DNA from: Variovorax sp. V93
GTDB lineage: Bacteria; Pseudomonadota; Gammaproteobacteria; Burkholderiales; Burkholderiaceae_C
Assembly (NCBI RefSeq): GCF_041154485.1
Contig: NZ_AP028669.1
Location: forward strand, 4,712,001-4,776,000
Length of the DNA stretch: 64,000 nt
Direction: 5' to 3'
The notes under the pieces were generated by a model, which was not told the DNA's origin, made no database searches, and was given only the letters and a program-made list of their open reading frames with translations. A program made the position numbers and the translations under genes. This document shows, piece after piece, positions 54,002 to 61,931 of the stretch (position 1 is the first letter of the stretch; every line of letters starts with the position of its first letter).

Positions 54002-54781
54002 TCAGGCCGCGGCAGGGTCGGCCGCGCCGTCGGCCTCGGGCTGCGGGGACATGGCCTGCGCCTCCTGCACCGACTGGTTCACCTGCGCGCCCTGCAGCGT
54101 CAGCGACTGGATCACCTCGCCCGGCTTGCTCCACTTGTACCGGATGCGCTGCACCGCGGCCTTGTAGACCGCATCGAGCGGCTTCGCGCCGTCGACGTTC
54201 AGGCCCAGGTCCTGCAGCAGGCCGTCGTGCACGCCGAAGGTCCAGCCGTGGATCTGCACCTTCTGGCCGCGGCCCCAGGCATCGACCATCACGGTGCTGA
54301 CGGCCACGTTGACCACCTGCTCGGCCACGTTGAGCTCGCACAGCGCATCGACGCGCACTTCTTCGGGCAGGCTCTCGAGCATCACGCTGTGGCGGTCGCG
54401 CACGTCCTGGATGTGGCGGATCCAGTTGTCGGCCAGGCCGATGCGCGCGCCGCTGAGCGCCGCCTTCACGCCGGCGCAGCCGTAGTGGCCCACCACCATG
54501 ATGTGCTCGACCTTCAGGTGCTCGACCGCGAACTGGATCGCCGAGAGCGCGTTGAGGTCGGAGTGCACCACGATGTTGGCGACGTTGCGGTGCACGAACA
54601 CCTCGCCCGGCTCCAGGCCGGTGATCTGGTTGGCGGGCACGCGGCTGTCGGAGCAGCCGATCCACATGTAGCGCGGCGTCTGCTGCTTCACCAGGCTGGT
54701 GAAGAAGCCGGGCCGGTCGCGTTCCATTTGTGCGGACCAGGCACGGTTGTGGGCAAACAGGTCATCAAGATTGTCGGACAT
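54002..54781 (-). CDS. can: Beta-type carbonic anhydrase
   Basis: The 259-residue enzyme hydrates CO2 using zinc. Its ligands are Cys and Asp in [16 protein letters not shown] and His and Cys in [14 protein letters not shown]. The sequence up to about residue 220 is Can-like; the last 40 residues ([19 protein letters not shown]...) are an extra tail of low complexity. It is 38 bases after the LiuR-like gene and 31 before aceK. It may supply bicarbonate to biotin carboxylases such as Mcc. Confidence 0.94.
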   Translation of the reverse strand: MSDNLDDLFAHNRAWSAQMERDRPGFFTSLVKQQTPRYMWIGCSDSRVPANQITGLEPGEVFVHRNVANIVVHSDLNALSAIQFAVEHLKVEHIMVVGHYGCAGVKAALSGARIGLADNWIRHIQDVRDRHSVMLESLPEEVRVDALCELNVAEQVVNVAVSTVMVDAWGRGQKVQIHGWTFGVHDGLLQDLGLNVDGAKPLDAVYKAAVQRIRYKWSKPGEVIQSLTLQGAQVNQSVQEAQAMSPQPEADGAADPAAA

Positions 54782-54819
54782 GGGCGTGATTGTCGATGAG
54801 TCGTGGTTCGGTCGGGATC

Positions 54820-55218
54820 TCAGGCCGTTCTGGCCGCTTTCTGCGCCCTGGCCAGGGCCGCGCGGCCCTTTTTCTCGTGCTCGCGCACTTCCGCCAGGTT
54901 GGCCTGCAGCTCGGCCAGCTGCGATTCGAGCTGCGCGCGGTGCGCGCCCAGCACGCCAAGGAACTTCTGCAGCTGCGGCACGGTGTCGCGCGGGCTGTCG
55001 TACATGTCGAGAATATCCTTGGCCTCGGTCAGGCTCAGGCCCAGGCGCTTGGCACGCAGCGTGAGCGTGAGCCGGGCCCGGTCGCGCGCGCTGTAGACGC
55101 GCTGCAGGCCGGCGCGCTCGGGCGTCAGCAGCCCCATGTCTTCATAGAAGCGGATGGCGCGCGTCGTGAGGTCGAATTCCTTCGCGAGCTGGCTGATGGT
55201 GAAGGTTTGCGCGGACAT
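54820..55218 (-). CDS. liuR: MerR family regulator, LiuR-like
   Basis: The 132-residue protein has the MerR N-terminal winged helix (FTISQLAKEFDLTTRAIRFYEDMGLLTPERAGLQRVYSARDRARL...) and a short coiled-coil dimerisation tail. The sequence resembles LiuR, the proteobacterial regulator of leucine and isovalerate catabolism, including the RAKRLGLSLTEAKDILDMYDSP segment. A perfect 20-base palindrome resembling known LiuR sites lies in the divergent spacer at 55312-55331. The gene leads a series with can, aceK and atoB, and may control them plus the mcc operon elsewhere. The LiuR identity is inferred. Confidence 0.88.
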   Translation of the reverse strand: MSAQTFTISQLAKEFDLTTRAIRFYEDMGLLTPERAGLQRVYSARDRARLTLTLRAKRLGLSLTEAKDILDMYDSPRDTVPQLQKFLGVLGAHRAQLESQLAELQANLAEVREHEKKGRAALARAQKAARTA

Positions 55219-55290
55219 TGGACGGGGATCTGTCGAAAAGCCGTCTGGAGGGGCGTTGCGGTGGCGACAGCAGGATGGCCCCGCTCTGCC

Positions 55291-55331
55291 TACAATGATG
55301 CCCTCAACCCATGACGTTTACGTAAACGTCA
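55291..55331 (+). promoter_or_regulatory. Possible -10 box and perfect LiuR-like palindrome
   Basis: TGACGTTTACGTAAACGTCA (55312-55331) is a perfect 20-base palindrome, of the type described for LiuR. TACAAT at 55291-55296 could be a -10 box, which would put the palindrome just after the transcription start, in a position to block elongation. The MBL gene ATG follows eight bases later with no clear Shine-Dalgarno. Confidence 0.7.
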
Positions 55332-55338
55332 ATCTTAC

Positions 55339-56418
55339 ATGAACCTCCTCGAACGCGAACTCCACTACCCCCTGGGCGACACCCTGCCCGCCCCCGGCGA
55401 AGCACTGGAAGTCGCGCCGGGCGTGCGATGGATCCGCATGCGGCTGCCGTTCGCGCTCGACCACATCAACCTCTGGCTGCTGCGCGACAGCCTCGACGGC
55501 GTCGAGGGCTGGACGGTGGTCGACTGCTGCATCGCGCACGATGAAGCCCGCGCCCAGTGGGAGCAGGTGTTCGAAACCCAGCTGCAGGGCCTGCCGATCC
55601 TGCGCGTGATCGTCACCCACATGCACCCCGACCACATCGGCCTGGCCGAGTGGCTGTGCACGCGCTGGAACGCGCCGCTGTGGATCAGCTCGACCGACTA
55701 CCACGTGGCGCGCGTGCTGAGCACCGCCGGCGACACGCTGGCGGGCGGCGACGCGGCGGCGCGCTTCTTTGCCTCGCACGGCCTGACCGACCCCGGGGCG
55801 ATCGCCAAGATCCGCGCGCGCACCAGCTACTACGCCAACATGGTGCCCTCGGTGCCCGACCGCTTCACGCGCATGATGGATGGCGACACCGTGGCCATCA
55901 ACGGCCATGCCTGGCGCTGCATCAGCGGCTACGGCCATGCGCCCGAGCACATCGCGCTGTACTGCGACGAACTGAAGCTGCTGCTGGGCGGCGACATGAT
56001 GCTGCCGCGCATCTCGACCAACGTGAGCGTGCATGCGGGCGAGCCCGAAGCCAATTCGCTGCGGCTCTTCCTGGACAGCATCGACAAGTTCAAGGCGCTG
56101 CCGGCCGACACGCTGGGCCTGCCCTCGCACGGCAAGCCGTTCACGGGCATTCACCGCCGCGTCGACCAGCTGCAGGCGCACCACCGCGACCGCCTGGCCG
56201 AACTGCTCGAAGCCTGCACCGCGCGCCCGCTGACCGCGGCCGAGGGCCTGCCGATCCTGTTCAAGCGCGAACTCGACCTGCACCAGATGACCTTCGCGAT
56301 GGGCGAAACCGTGGCCCACCTGCACCTGCTGTGGTTCGAGGGCCAGGTCCGGCGCGAGCTGGGCGAGGACGGCGTCTACCGCTTCGGACCCCGCAGCGCC
56401 ACGGCCCGGGCACTTTAG
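55339..56418 (+). CDS. Metallo-beta-lactamase-fold hydrolase
   Basis: The 359-residue protein has the MBL zinc motif VTHMHPDHIG (His94, His96, Asp98, His99), later His in GHAPEHIALYC and Asp in LLLGGDMML, completing a dinuclear site. It is fused to a C-terminal winged-helix-like domain (about 280-359, with ALTAAEGLPILFKRELDLHQMTFAMGETVAHL). This resembles lactonase- or thioesterase-like hydrolases whose substrates are thioesters or hydroxyacid esters. A LiuR-like palindrome immediately upstream suggests it belongs to the leucine/isovalerate regulon. Confidence 0.9.
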   Translation: MNLLERELHYPLGDTLPAPGEALEVAPGVRWIRMRLPFALDHINLWLLRDSLDGVEGWTVVDCCIAHDEARAQWEQVFETQLQGLPILRVIVTHMHPDHIGLAEWLCTRWNAPLWISSTDYHVARVLSTAGDTLAGGDAAARFFASHGLTDPGAIAKIRARTSYYANMVPSVPDRFTRMMDGDTVAINGHAWRCISGYGHAPEHIALYCDELKLLLGGDMMLPRISTNVSVHAGEPEANSLRLFLDSIDKFKALPADTLGLPSHGKPFTGIHRRVDQLQAHHRDRLAELLEACTARPLTAAEGLPILFKRELDLHQMTFAMGETVAHLHLLWFEGQVRRELGEDGVYRFGPRSATARAL

Positions 56419-56427
56419 ACTCGGCGG

Positions 56428-57738
56428 ATGGACACGCTGGCTGAGCTGCGCGCGGGCCGGCTGGCAGGCGCAAGACGAATCGACCTCTCGTGCGGACTCA
56501 CCGAGTTTCCGCGCGAGATCTTCGGCCTGGCCGATTCGCTCGAGACCCTGAACCTCTCCGGGAATGCGCTCGACGCGCTGCCCGCAGACCTGGGCCGGCT
56601 GCATCGCCTGCGCGTGCTGTTCTGCTCCGACAACCGCTTCACGCAGCTGCCCGAATCCATCGGCCAGTGCCGGGCGCTGGAGATGGTCGGGTTCAAGGCC
56701 AACCGCATCCGCACCGTGCCCGCTGCCGCGGTGCAGCTGCCGGCGCTGCGCTGGCTGATCCTGACCGACAACCAGATCGAGACAATGCCCGAGGCGCTGG
56801 GCCAGTGCACCGCCATGCAGAAGCTCATGCTCGCCGGCAATCAAATGCGTGCGCTGCCGGAATCGCTGGCGGCCTGCGGCCGGCTCGAACTGCTGCGCAT
56901 TTCGGCCAACCGTTTCGAGGCGCTGCCCCCATGGCTGCTTGCGCTGCCGCGCCTGTCGTGGCTCGCGGGCGCAGGCAACCCCTTCGATAGGCAGGCCGAA
57001 GAAACGGCCATCGCCGCGCCGTCGGTGCCGCACGTCGACTGGCGCGGCCTGGCGCTGGGACAGAAGCTCGGCGAAGGCGCATCGGGGGTCATCCACGAGG
57101 CGGTGCTGGGCCCCGCGTCGCAGCCGGTGGCCGTCAAGCTGTTCAAGGGCGCAGTCACCAGCGACGGCTGGCCGCACAGCGAGATGGCCGCCAGCATCGC
57201 GGCCGGCGCGCATCCGACGCTGATCGCCGCGCAAGGCCGGATCGACGGCCACCCCGAAGGCACCCAGGGCCTGGTCATGGCGCTGGTGGATCCGTCTTTC
57301 CGCACGCTCGCCGGCCCGCCCAGCCTCGCGTCCTGCACGCGCGACGTCTATGCGGACGATGCGCAGTGGACCTCCGGCGTGGCATTGCGCATCGCCCGCG
57401 ACATCGCGTCCGCCATGCAGCACCTGCATGCACGCGGCATCCTGCACGGCGACCTCTATGCGCACAACATCCTCTGGAATGCGCAGGGCGGCGGACTGCT
57501 CGGCGACTTCGGCGCGGCCTGGATGACCGGCGCGCTCGACGCGGCGCAGGCCCGGGCACTGCAGCGGCTGGAAATGCGCGCCTTCGGCTGCCTGCTGGAA
57601 GAACTGCTCGAGCGCTGCGGCGATGCACCGCCGCAGGCGATGGTCGTGCTGAAGGACCGCTGCATGCAGGCCGACGTGTCCGCACGGCCCTCGTTCGCCG
57701 AGGCCTTGGCACTGCTGCAGGGCGAGCTCCCGCCATGA
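56428..57738 (+). CDS. Leucine-rich-repeat protein kinase (LRR plus Ser/Thr kinase-like domain)
   Basis: The 436-residue protein has about seven LRRs (residues 17-185, e.g. LNLSGNALDALPADLGRL) and then a kinase-like domain: glycine loop KLGEGASG (213-220), ATP-binding Lys237 in PVAVKLF, catalytic loop HGDLYAHNILW (340-350) where HRD is replaced by HGD but the Asp and Asn are kept, and GDFG (359-362). The activation-loop length is short and no transmembrane helix exists, so it is soluble. LRR-kinase fusions are known in some proteobacteria and plants alike. The substrate is unknown. Its stop overlaps the next gene by four bases. Confidence 0.88.
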   Translation: MDTLAELRAGRLAGARRIDLSCGLTEFPREIFGLADSLETLNLSGNALDALPADLGRLHRLRVLFCSDNRFTQLPESIGQCRALEMVGFKANRIRTVPAAAVQLPALRWLILTDNQIETMPEALGQCTAMQKLMLAGNQMRALPESLAACGRLELLRISANRFEALPPWLLALPRLSWLAGAGNPFDRQAEETAIAAPSVPHVDWRGLALGQKLGEGASGVIHEAVLGPASQPVAVKLFKGAVTSDGWPHSEMAASIAAGAHPTLIAAQGRIDGHPEGTQGLVMALVDPSFRTLAGPPSLASCTRDVYADDAQWTSGVALRIARDIASAMQHLHARGILHGDLYAHNILWNAQGGGLLGDFGAAWMTGALDAAQARALQRLEMRAFGCLLEELLERCGDAPPQAMVVLKDRCMQADVSARPSFAEALALLQGELPP

Positions 57739-58646
57739 CAGGCCAGCGCCTGCCCCTGCCCACGCGCGACGGCGTCGGCCCGAGCTGCGTCGGCCTTCCG
57801 CAAGGCGCATGGCCCACCATCGCCGAGTTCCTGATCGAACGCTTCCCCGCGATCACGCGCGAAGCCTGGATGGCCCGCATGGAGGCCCGCGACGTGGTCG
57901 ACGAGCACGGCGTGCCCGTGACCGCGCAGCGCCGCTACCAGGCGCCCCTGCGCGTGTACTACTACCGCACGCTCGATGCCGAGGTGCGCATTCCCTTCGA
58001 CGAGCAGGTGCTGTTCCAGGACGACCAGCTCGTGGTGGCGGACAAGCCCCCGTTCCTGCCCGTCACCCCCACCGGCAAGTACCTGCAGGAAAGCCTGCTG
58101 GTGCGGCTCAAGCGCAAGCTGAAGCTCGACGACCTGGTGCCGCTGCACCGCATCGACCGCAGCACGGCGGGGCTGGTGCTGTTCTCGGTGCGGCCCGACA
58201 CGCGCGGCGCCTACCAGGCCATGTTCCCCGAGCGCCGCATCGACAAGCACTACGAGGCCGTGGTGCCGTGGCAGCCGGGCGTGTCGTCGGTGCCCGGCAC
58301 CTACCGCAGCCGGCTGGTGGACGACGACCACTTCATGCGCGTGAAGGAAGAGGCCGGCGAACCCAATTCCGAAACGCGCATCGCCGTGGTACAGACGGCG
58401 GGCGGCCACGCCTTGCTCAGGCTCTCGCCGGTGACCGGCCGCAAGCACCAGCTGCGGGTGCACTGCATGGCACTGGGCATGCCGATCGTCAACGATCCGT
58501 TCTACCCCACGCTGCTGCCGCCCGACAGCGACGATTTCGACAAGCCTTTGCAGCTGCTGGCCAAGTCGGTGGCGTTCCAGGATCCGGTGAGCGGCGCGCT
58601 GCGCAGCTTCACGAGCCCGCGCAGCCTGGCACTGCCGCCAAGGTGA
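57735..58646 (+). CDS. RluA-family pseudouridine synthase
   Basis: The 303-residue enzyme isomerises uridine in RNA. The catalytic Asp lies in LHRIDRSTAGLVLFS and the RluA motif RLSPVTGRKHQLRVH follows at about 240. The N-terminus lacks a complete S4 domain but has the common GAWPTIAEFLIERFP helical start. Target RNA cannot be told. It starts inside the LRR-kinase stop (ATGA), so both are translated together. Confidence 0.92.
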   Translation: MTGQRLPLPTRDGVGPSCVGLPQGAWPTIAEFLIERFPAITREAWMARMEARDVVDEHGVPVTAQRRYQAPLRVYYYRTLDAEVRIPFDEQVLFQDDQLVVADKPPFLPVTPTGKYLQESLLVRLKRKLKLDDLVPLHRIDRSTAGLVLFSVRPDTRGAYQAMFPERRIDKHYEAVVPWQPGVSSVPGTYRSRLVDDDHFMRVKEEAGEPNSETRIAVVQTAGGHALLRLSPVTGRKHQLRVHCMALGMPIVNDPFYPTLLPPDSDDFDKPLQLLAKSVAFQDPVSGALRSFTSPRSLALPPR

Positions 58647-58713
58647 CGCCCCGCGGGCACGCCGCGCACTAAGCTCGTTTCCTGAGAACTTTCATTCAGG
58701 AGACACCTGCACC

Positions 58714-59484
58714 ATGGACACCACCCAACTCTTCTCGCTGAAGGGCCGCAGCGCCTTGATCACCGGCGGCTCGCGCGGCATCGGCCGCATGATTGCCGAG
58801 GGCTTCCTGGCCCAGGGCGCGCGCGTGTACATCTCGGCGCGCAAGGCCGCGGCCTGCGACCAGACCGCCAGGGAGCTTTCGGCCTTCGGCCATTGCGTGT
58901 CGCTGCCGGCCGACGTGTCCACGCTGGAAGGCGCGCAGGCGCTGGTCGATGCCTATGCGAAGCATGAAGACGCGCTCGACATCCTGGTCAACAACGCCGG
59001 CGCGGCCTGGGGCGCGCCGTACGACGAGTTTCCCGAGAGCGGCTGGGACAAGGTGGTGGACCTGAACCTGAAGACGCCGTTCTTCCTGACGAAGGCACTG
59101 ACGCCGATGCTCAAGAAGGCGGCGACCGATCACCTCGCGAAGGTGATCAACATTGCATCGATCGACGGCATCTCGGTGAATCCGCAGGAGACTTATTCAT
59201 ATGCGGCGAGCAAGGCCGGCCTGATCCAGCTCACGCGGCGCATGGCGCTGCGGCTCGCGCAGGAGCGGATCGTGGTGAGCGCGATTGCGCCCGGGGCTTT
59301 TGCCTCGGACATGAACAAGCTGGCGCGCGACCATGGCGACGAGGTGAAGGAGCGGATTCCCGCGGGGCGCATCGGGGTGCCGGAGGACATGGCGGGGGCG
59401 GCCATTTATCTCGCCTCCCGGGCGGGGGACTATGTGATGGGGTCTACGTTGGTGGTGGATGGGGGGGTTACGCACGCTCGGTGA
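58714..59484 (+). CDS. Short-chain dehydrogenase/reductase
   Basis: The 256-residue oxidoreductase has the SDR motifs: cofactor-binding TGGSRGIGRM, NNAG, catalytic Ser in NIASIDG and YxxxK as YAASK. It resembles RhlG-type and 3-oxoacyl reductases and prefers NADP by the Arg after the glycine motif. It is a single-gene unit, 67 bases after the pseudouridine synthase, and meets the M48 gene convergently at a hairpin. Confidence 0.92.
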   Translation: MDTTQLFSLKGRSALITGGSRGIGRMIAEGFLAQGARVYISARKAAACDQTARELSAFGHCVSLPADVSTLEGAQALVDAYAKHEDALDILVNNAGAAWGAPYDEFPESGWDKVVDLNLKTPFFLTKALTPMLKKAATDHLAKVINIASIDGISVNPQETYSYAASKAGLIQLTRRMALRLAQERIVVSAIAPGAFASDMNKLARDHGDEVKERIPAGRIGVPEDMAGAAIYLASRAGDYVMGSTLVVDGGVTHAR

Positions 59485-59532
59485 GCTTTTGGGTTCCGGG
59501 GCCGGGTCTCGCCCCGGCCCCAAAACACAAAA
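59485..59532. terminator. Hairpin between convergent genes
   Basis: GGGGCCGGG and CCCGGCCCC (core about 59498-59521) form a strong stem, with further pairing of CTTTTG with CAAAAG outside it. It lacks a clean T-tract on either strand, so termination by it is likely but not certain. Confidence 0.5.
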
Positions 59533-59544
59533 GAAAGCAAGCAA

Positions 59545-60522
59545 TCAAGACCACCGAGGCACAGCCTCATCCTTGAGCTGCTGCCTGAGCAAGTCATAGT
59601 CCGGCACCACGCTCTCCACCGTATCCCAGAACCGCTGCGAATGATCCATCACCCGCAGGTGCGCCAGTTCGTGCGCCACCACATAGTCGATCACCGGCAG
59701 GCGAAAGTGGATCAAGCGCCAGTTCAGCCGGATCGACCCATCCGCGCTCGCGCTCCCCCAGCGCGTTGCGGCATTCGAGAGCGACAGCTTCTGCCACCGC
59801 ACCCCGAGCCGGGGCGCGAAGTGGTCGAGCCGTTCGATGAAGAGCCGCCGCGCCTGCCGCACGAGCCAGGCCTGGGCGGCATCGCGGATCTGCGAGGCCT
59901 CGGCGTTCTGCGCCACGGCCAGGCGCAAAGTGCGCGGCCCGGCGCCGTCATCGCTCGCATCGAGCGTGCCGCCCACGCTTGCAAAGCCGTGCTTCGGATC
60001 GAGGCGGATCACGACCGTCTCGCCCATGAACGGAAACTCCGCGCCATCCTTCCAGTCGATGCGCGTGGCCTCGACGCGTGCGTGGCGCTGCTGCGTCTCC
60101 AGCAGCTTGCGCAGGATCCAGCCGGACTTCTCCTGGATGGCGGCGTCGACGTCGCGCAGCGTGACCCAGCGCGGCGCGCGCACCGACAGGCCTTCGGCGC
60201 CCACCACGAAGCCGATGGTCTTGCGCTTGCCGCGCTTGAACTCGTAGGCCACGCGCGCCGATCCCAGCACCGCTTCGCGCGTGGCCTGCGGGTGCACGAA
60301 GCTCGCGAGCGCAAGCGTGTCGCGCAGCGGAACGGCGGGCTGCGCGGGACCGGCATCCCCGGCCCAGCCTTGCCGCGCATCGGCCACCGGGGGTTGGGGC
60401 ACGGCCGGCGGCGCCGCTTTTTTCCTGACCTTCTTGCCGCGCGGCTCGCTCGGCTTGGCCGGCGCAAACTCGTTGCCCAGCCCTTCGAACAGGTCCATCG
60501 TGAACTGAAGCAGTCCCCGCAT
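59545..60522 (-). CDS. M48/YgjP-like metallopeptidase (DUF45)
   Basis: The 325-residue protein ends in the zinc protease region DYVVAHELAHLRVMDHSQRFW, with HELAH ligands and a third His downstream. The core before it (WQKLSLSNAATRWGSASADGSIRLNWRL) is the DUF45/YgjP pattern. The N-terminal 60 residues are Pro- and Lys-rich and probably disordered. ATG 60522 starts 20 bases after the plsC stop; ATG 60498 is an alternative. It is the last gene of the glyS operon. Confidence 0.9.
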   Translation of the reverse strand: MRGLLQFTMDLFEGLGNEFAPAKPSEPRGKKVRKKAAPPAVPQPPVADARQGWAGDAGPAQPAVPLRDTLALASFVHPQATREAVLGSARVAYEFKRGKRKTIGFVVGAEGLSVRAPRWVTLRDVDAAIQEKSGWILRKLLETQQRHARVEATRIDWKDGAEFPFMGETVVIRLDPKHGFASVGGTLDASDDGAGPRTLRLAVAQNAEASQIRDAAQAWLVRQARRLFIERLDHFAPRLGVRWQKLSLSNAATRWGSASADGSIRLNWRLIHFRLPVIDYVVAHELAHLRVMDHSQRFWDTVESVVPDYDLLRQQLKDEAVPRWS

Positions 60523-60542
60523 CTCGGGCTCTTTCTTTTTTT

Positions 60543-61319
60543 CTACTTCAACGCCTCTTGCGGCGCCTGCGGCAGCGGCAGGCTGTCGCGGTAGGCCTCG
60601 GGGTCGAGCCGGCGCATCTCGGATTCGATCCAGGCCTCGACCTCGCGCATCAGCTCGTCGGGCTTGCGGCCCACGCTGGAAATGGCCGGGCCGATCGACA
60701 CGTCGACCACACCGGGGCGCTTGATGAACGCCTTGCGCGGCCAGACCTTGGCCGAGGTGACGGCAATGGGAATCACCGGCACGCCGGTCTCGCATGCGAG
60801 CCGCGTGCCGCCGCTCTTGTAGGTGCCCTTCTGGCCGCGCGGAATGCGGGTGCCTTCGGGAAACATGATGATCCAGATGCCCTGCGCGAGCAGCTTGCGG
60901 CCCTGGTTCACGACCTTGTTGAAGGCCTGCGCGCGCTGGCTGCGGTCGATGTGGATCATGTCGAGCCGGGCCATGGCCCAGCCGAAGAAGGGCACGTAGA
61001 TCAGTTCCTTCTTGAACACGAAGGCCAGCGGATGCGGCATCAGCGTGGGCATCAGGAAGGTCTCGAAGGTCGACTGGTGCTTCACCAGCAGGACCGCGCC
61101 GGCCAGCTTGTCGGCGGGCAGGTTTTCCATGCCGGTCACGCGCGTCTGGATGCCCAGCAGCACGCGCGCGCCGCCGATGGCCCAGCTGAGCCACTGCACC
61201 GCCATCCAGTAGAGCGGGATGCCGCGCTTCCAGAGCGAACTGACGCACATGATGATGCCCCAGGGCACCACGGTGACGAGCATCCACAGGGCATGGACAA
61301 CGGAACGGATAAACGCCAT
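60543..61319 (-). CDS. plsC: 1-acyl-sn-glycerol-3-phosphate acyltransferase
   Basis: The 258-residue membrane enzyme makes phosphatidic acid. PlsC motif I is LVKHQSTFETFLMPTL (a KHQSTFE form of the usual NHQSxxD), motif III FPEGTRIPRGQ and motif IV GVPVIPIAVTS. One or two N-terminal helices anchor it. Its ATG shares one base with the gmhB stop (TGATG). Confidence 0.94.
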   Translation of the reverse strand: MAFIRSVVHALWMLVTVVPWGIIMCVSSLWKRGIPLYWMAVQWLSWAIGGARVLLGIQTRVTGMENLPADKLAGAVLLVKHQSTFETFLMPTLMPHPLAFVFKKELIYVPFFGWAMARLDMIHIDRSQRAQAFNKVVNQGRKLLAQGIWIIMFPEGTRIPRGQKGTYKSGGTRLACETGVPVIPIAVTSAKVWPRKAFIKRPGVVDVSIGPAISSVGRKPDELMREVEAWIESEMRRLDPEAYRDSLPLPQAPQEALK

Positions 61320-61897
61320 CAGACAGCCACCTGCAGTGCAGCCTGCGCTTCGCGCGCAAGCAGGAAGTCGACAAAGGCGGCGAGGTTCTCGTGAACCAGG
61401 GTGTTCGCCGGGTATTCGGGGGGCAGCGGATCGACGCCGCGGCAGGCCGCGCCCATGCCGGTGAGCAGCAGGTGCGGCTCGCAGCCGGCGGCCGCGCCGG
61501 CCTGCAGGTCGCGCAGGCTGTCGCCCGCGGTGGGCACGTCCTTCAGGTCGATGCCGTAGCGGTCGCCGATCTGGCGGAACAGTCCCGGCGCGGGCTTGCG
61601 GCAATCGCAGCCCTCGTCGGGGCTGTGCGGGCAATAGAAGACCGCATCGACCCGCCCGCCCACGGCCGCGAGCATCTTGTGCATCTTGGCGTGCATGGCG
61701 TTGAGCGAGGCCATGTCGAACAGGCCCCGGCCCAGGCCCGACTGGTTGGACGCGATCACCACATGCCAGCCCGCATGGTTGAGCCGGGCCACGGCCTCGA
61801 GCGCACCGGGCAGCGGCGTCCACTCGATGTCGCTCTTGACGAAGTCTTCGCGGTGCACGTTGATCGTGCCGTTGCGGTCGAGGATGACGAGTTTCAT
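61319..61897 (-). CDS. gmhB: D,D-heptose 1,7-bisphosphate phosphatase with altered catalytic motif
   Basis: The 192-residue HAD-IIIA phosphatase removes the 7-phosphate in heptose precursor synthesis for LPS. It has the zinc-binding CPHSPDEGCDCRKP, motif II SNQSGLGRG and C-terminal GDSLRDLQAGAAAG. Motif I reads VILDRNGTIN: the second Asp of DxD, the acid/base residue, is Asn. ATG 61897 begins family-like sequence; the five-codon-longer start is possible. It overlaps plsC by one base and follows glyS by 34 bases. Confidence 0.88.
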   Translation of the reverse strand: MKLVILDRNGTINVHREDFVKSDIEWTPLPGALEAVARLNHAGWHVVIASNQSGLGRGLFDMASLNAMHAKMHKMLAAVGGRVDAVFYCPHSPDEGCDCRKPAPGLFRQIGDRYGIDLKDVPTAGDSLRDLQAGAAAGCEPHLLLTGMGAACRGVDPLPPEYPANTLVHENLAAFVDFLLAREAQAALQVAV

Positions 61898-61931
61898 GGA
61901 AGTGCCGCCCATGGTGAGGTCGCCGGGGGGA

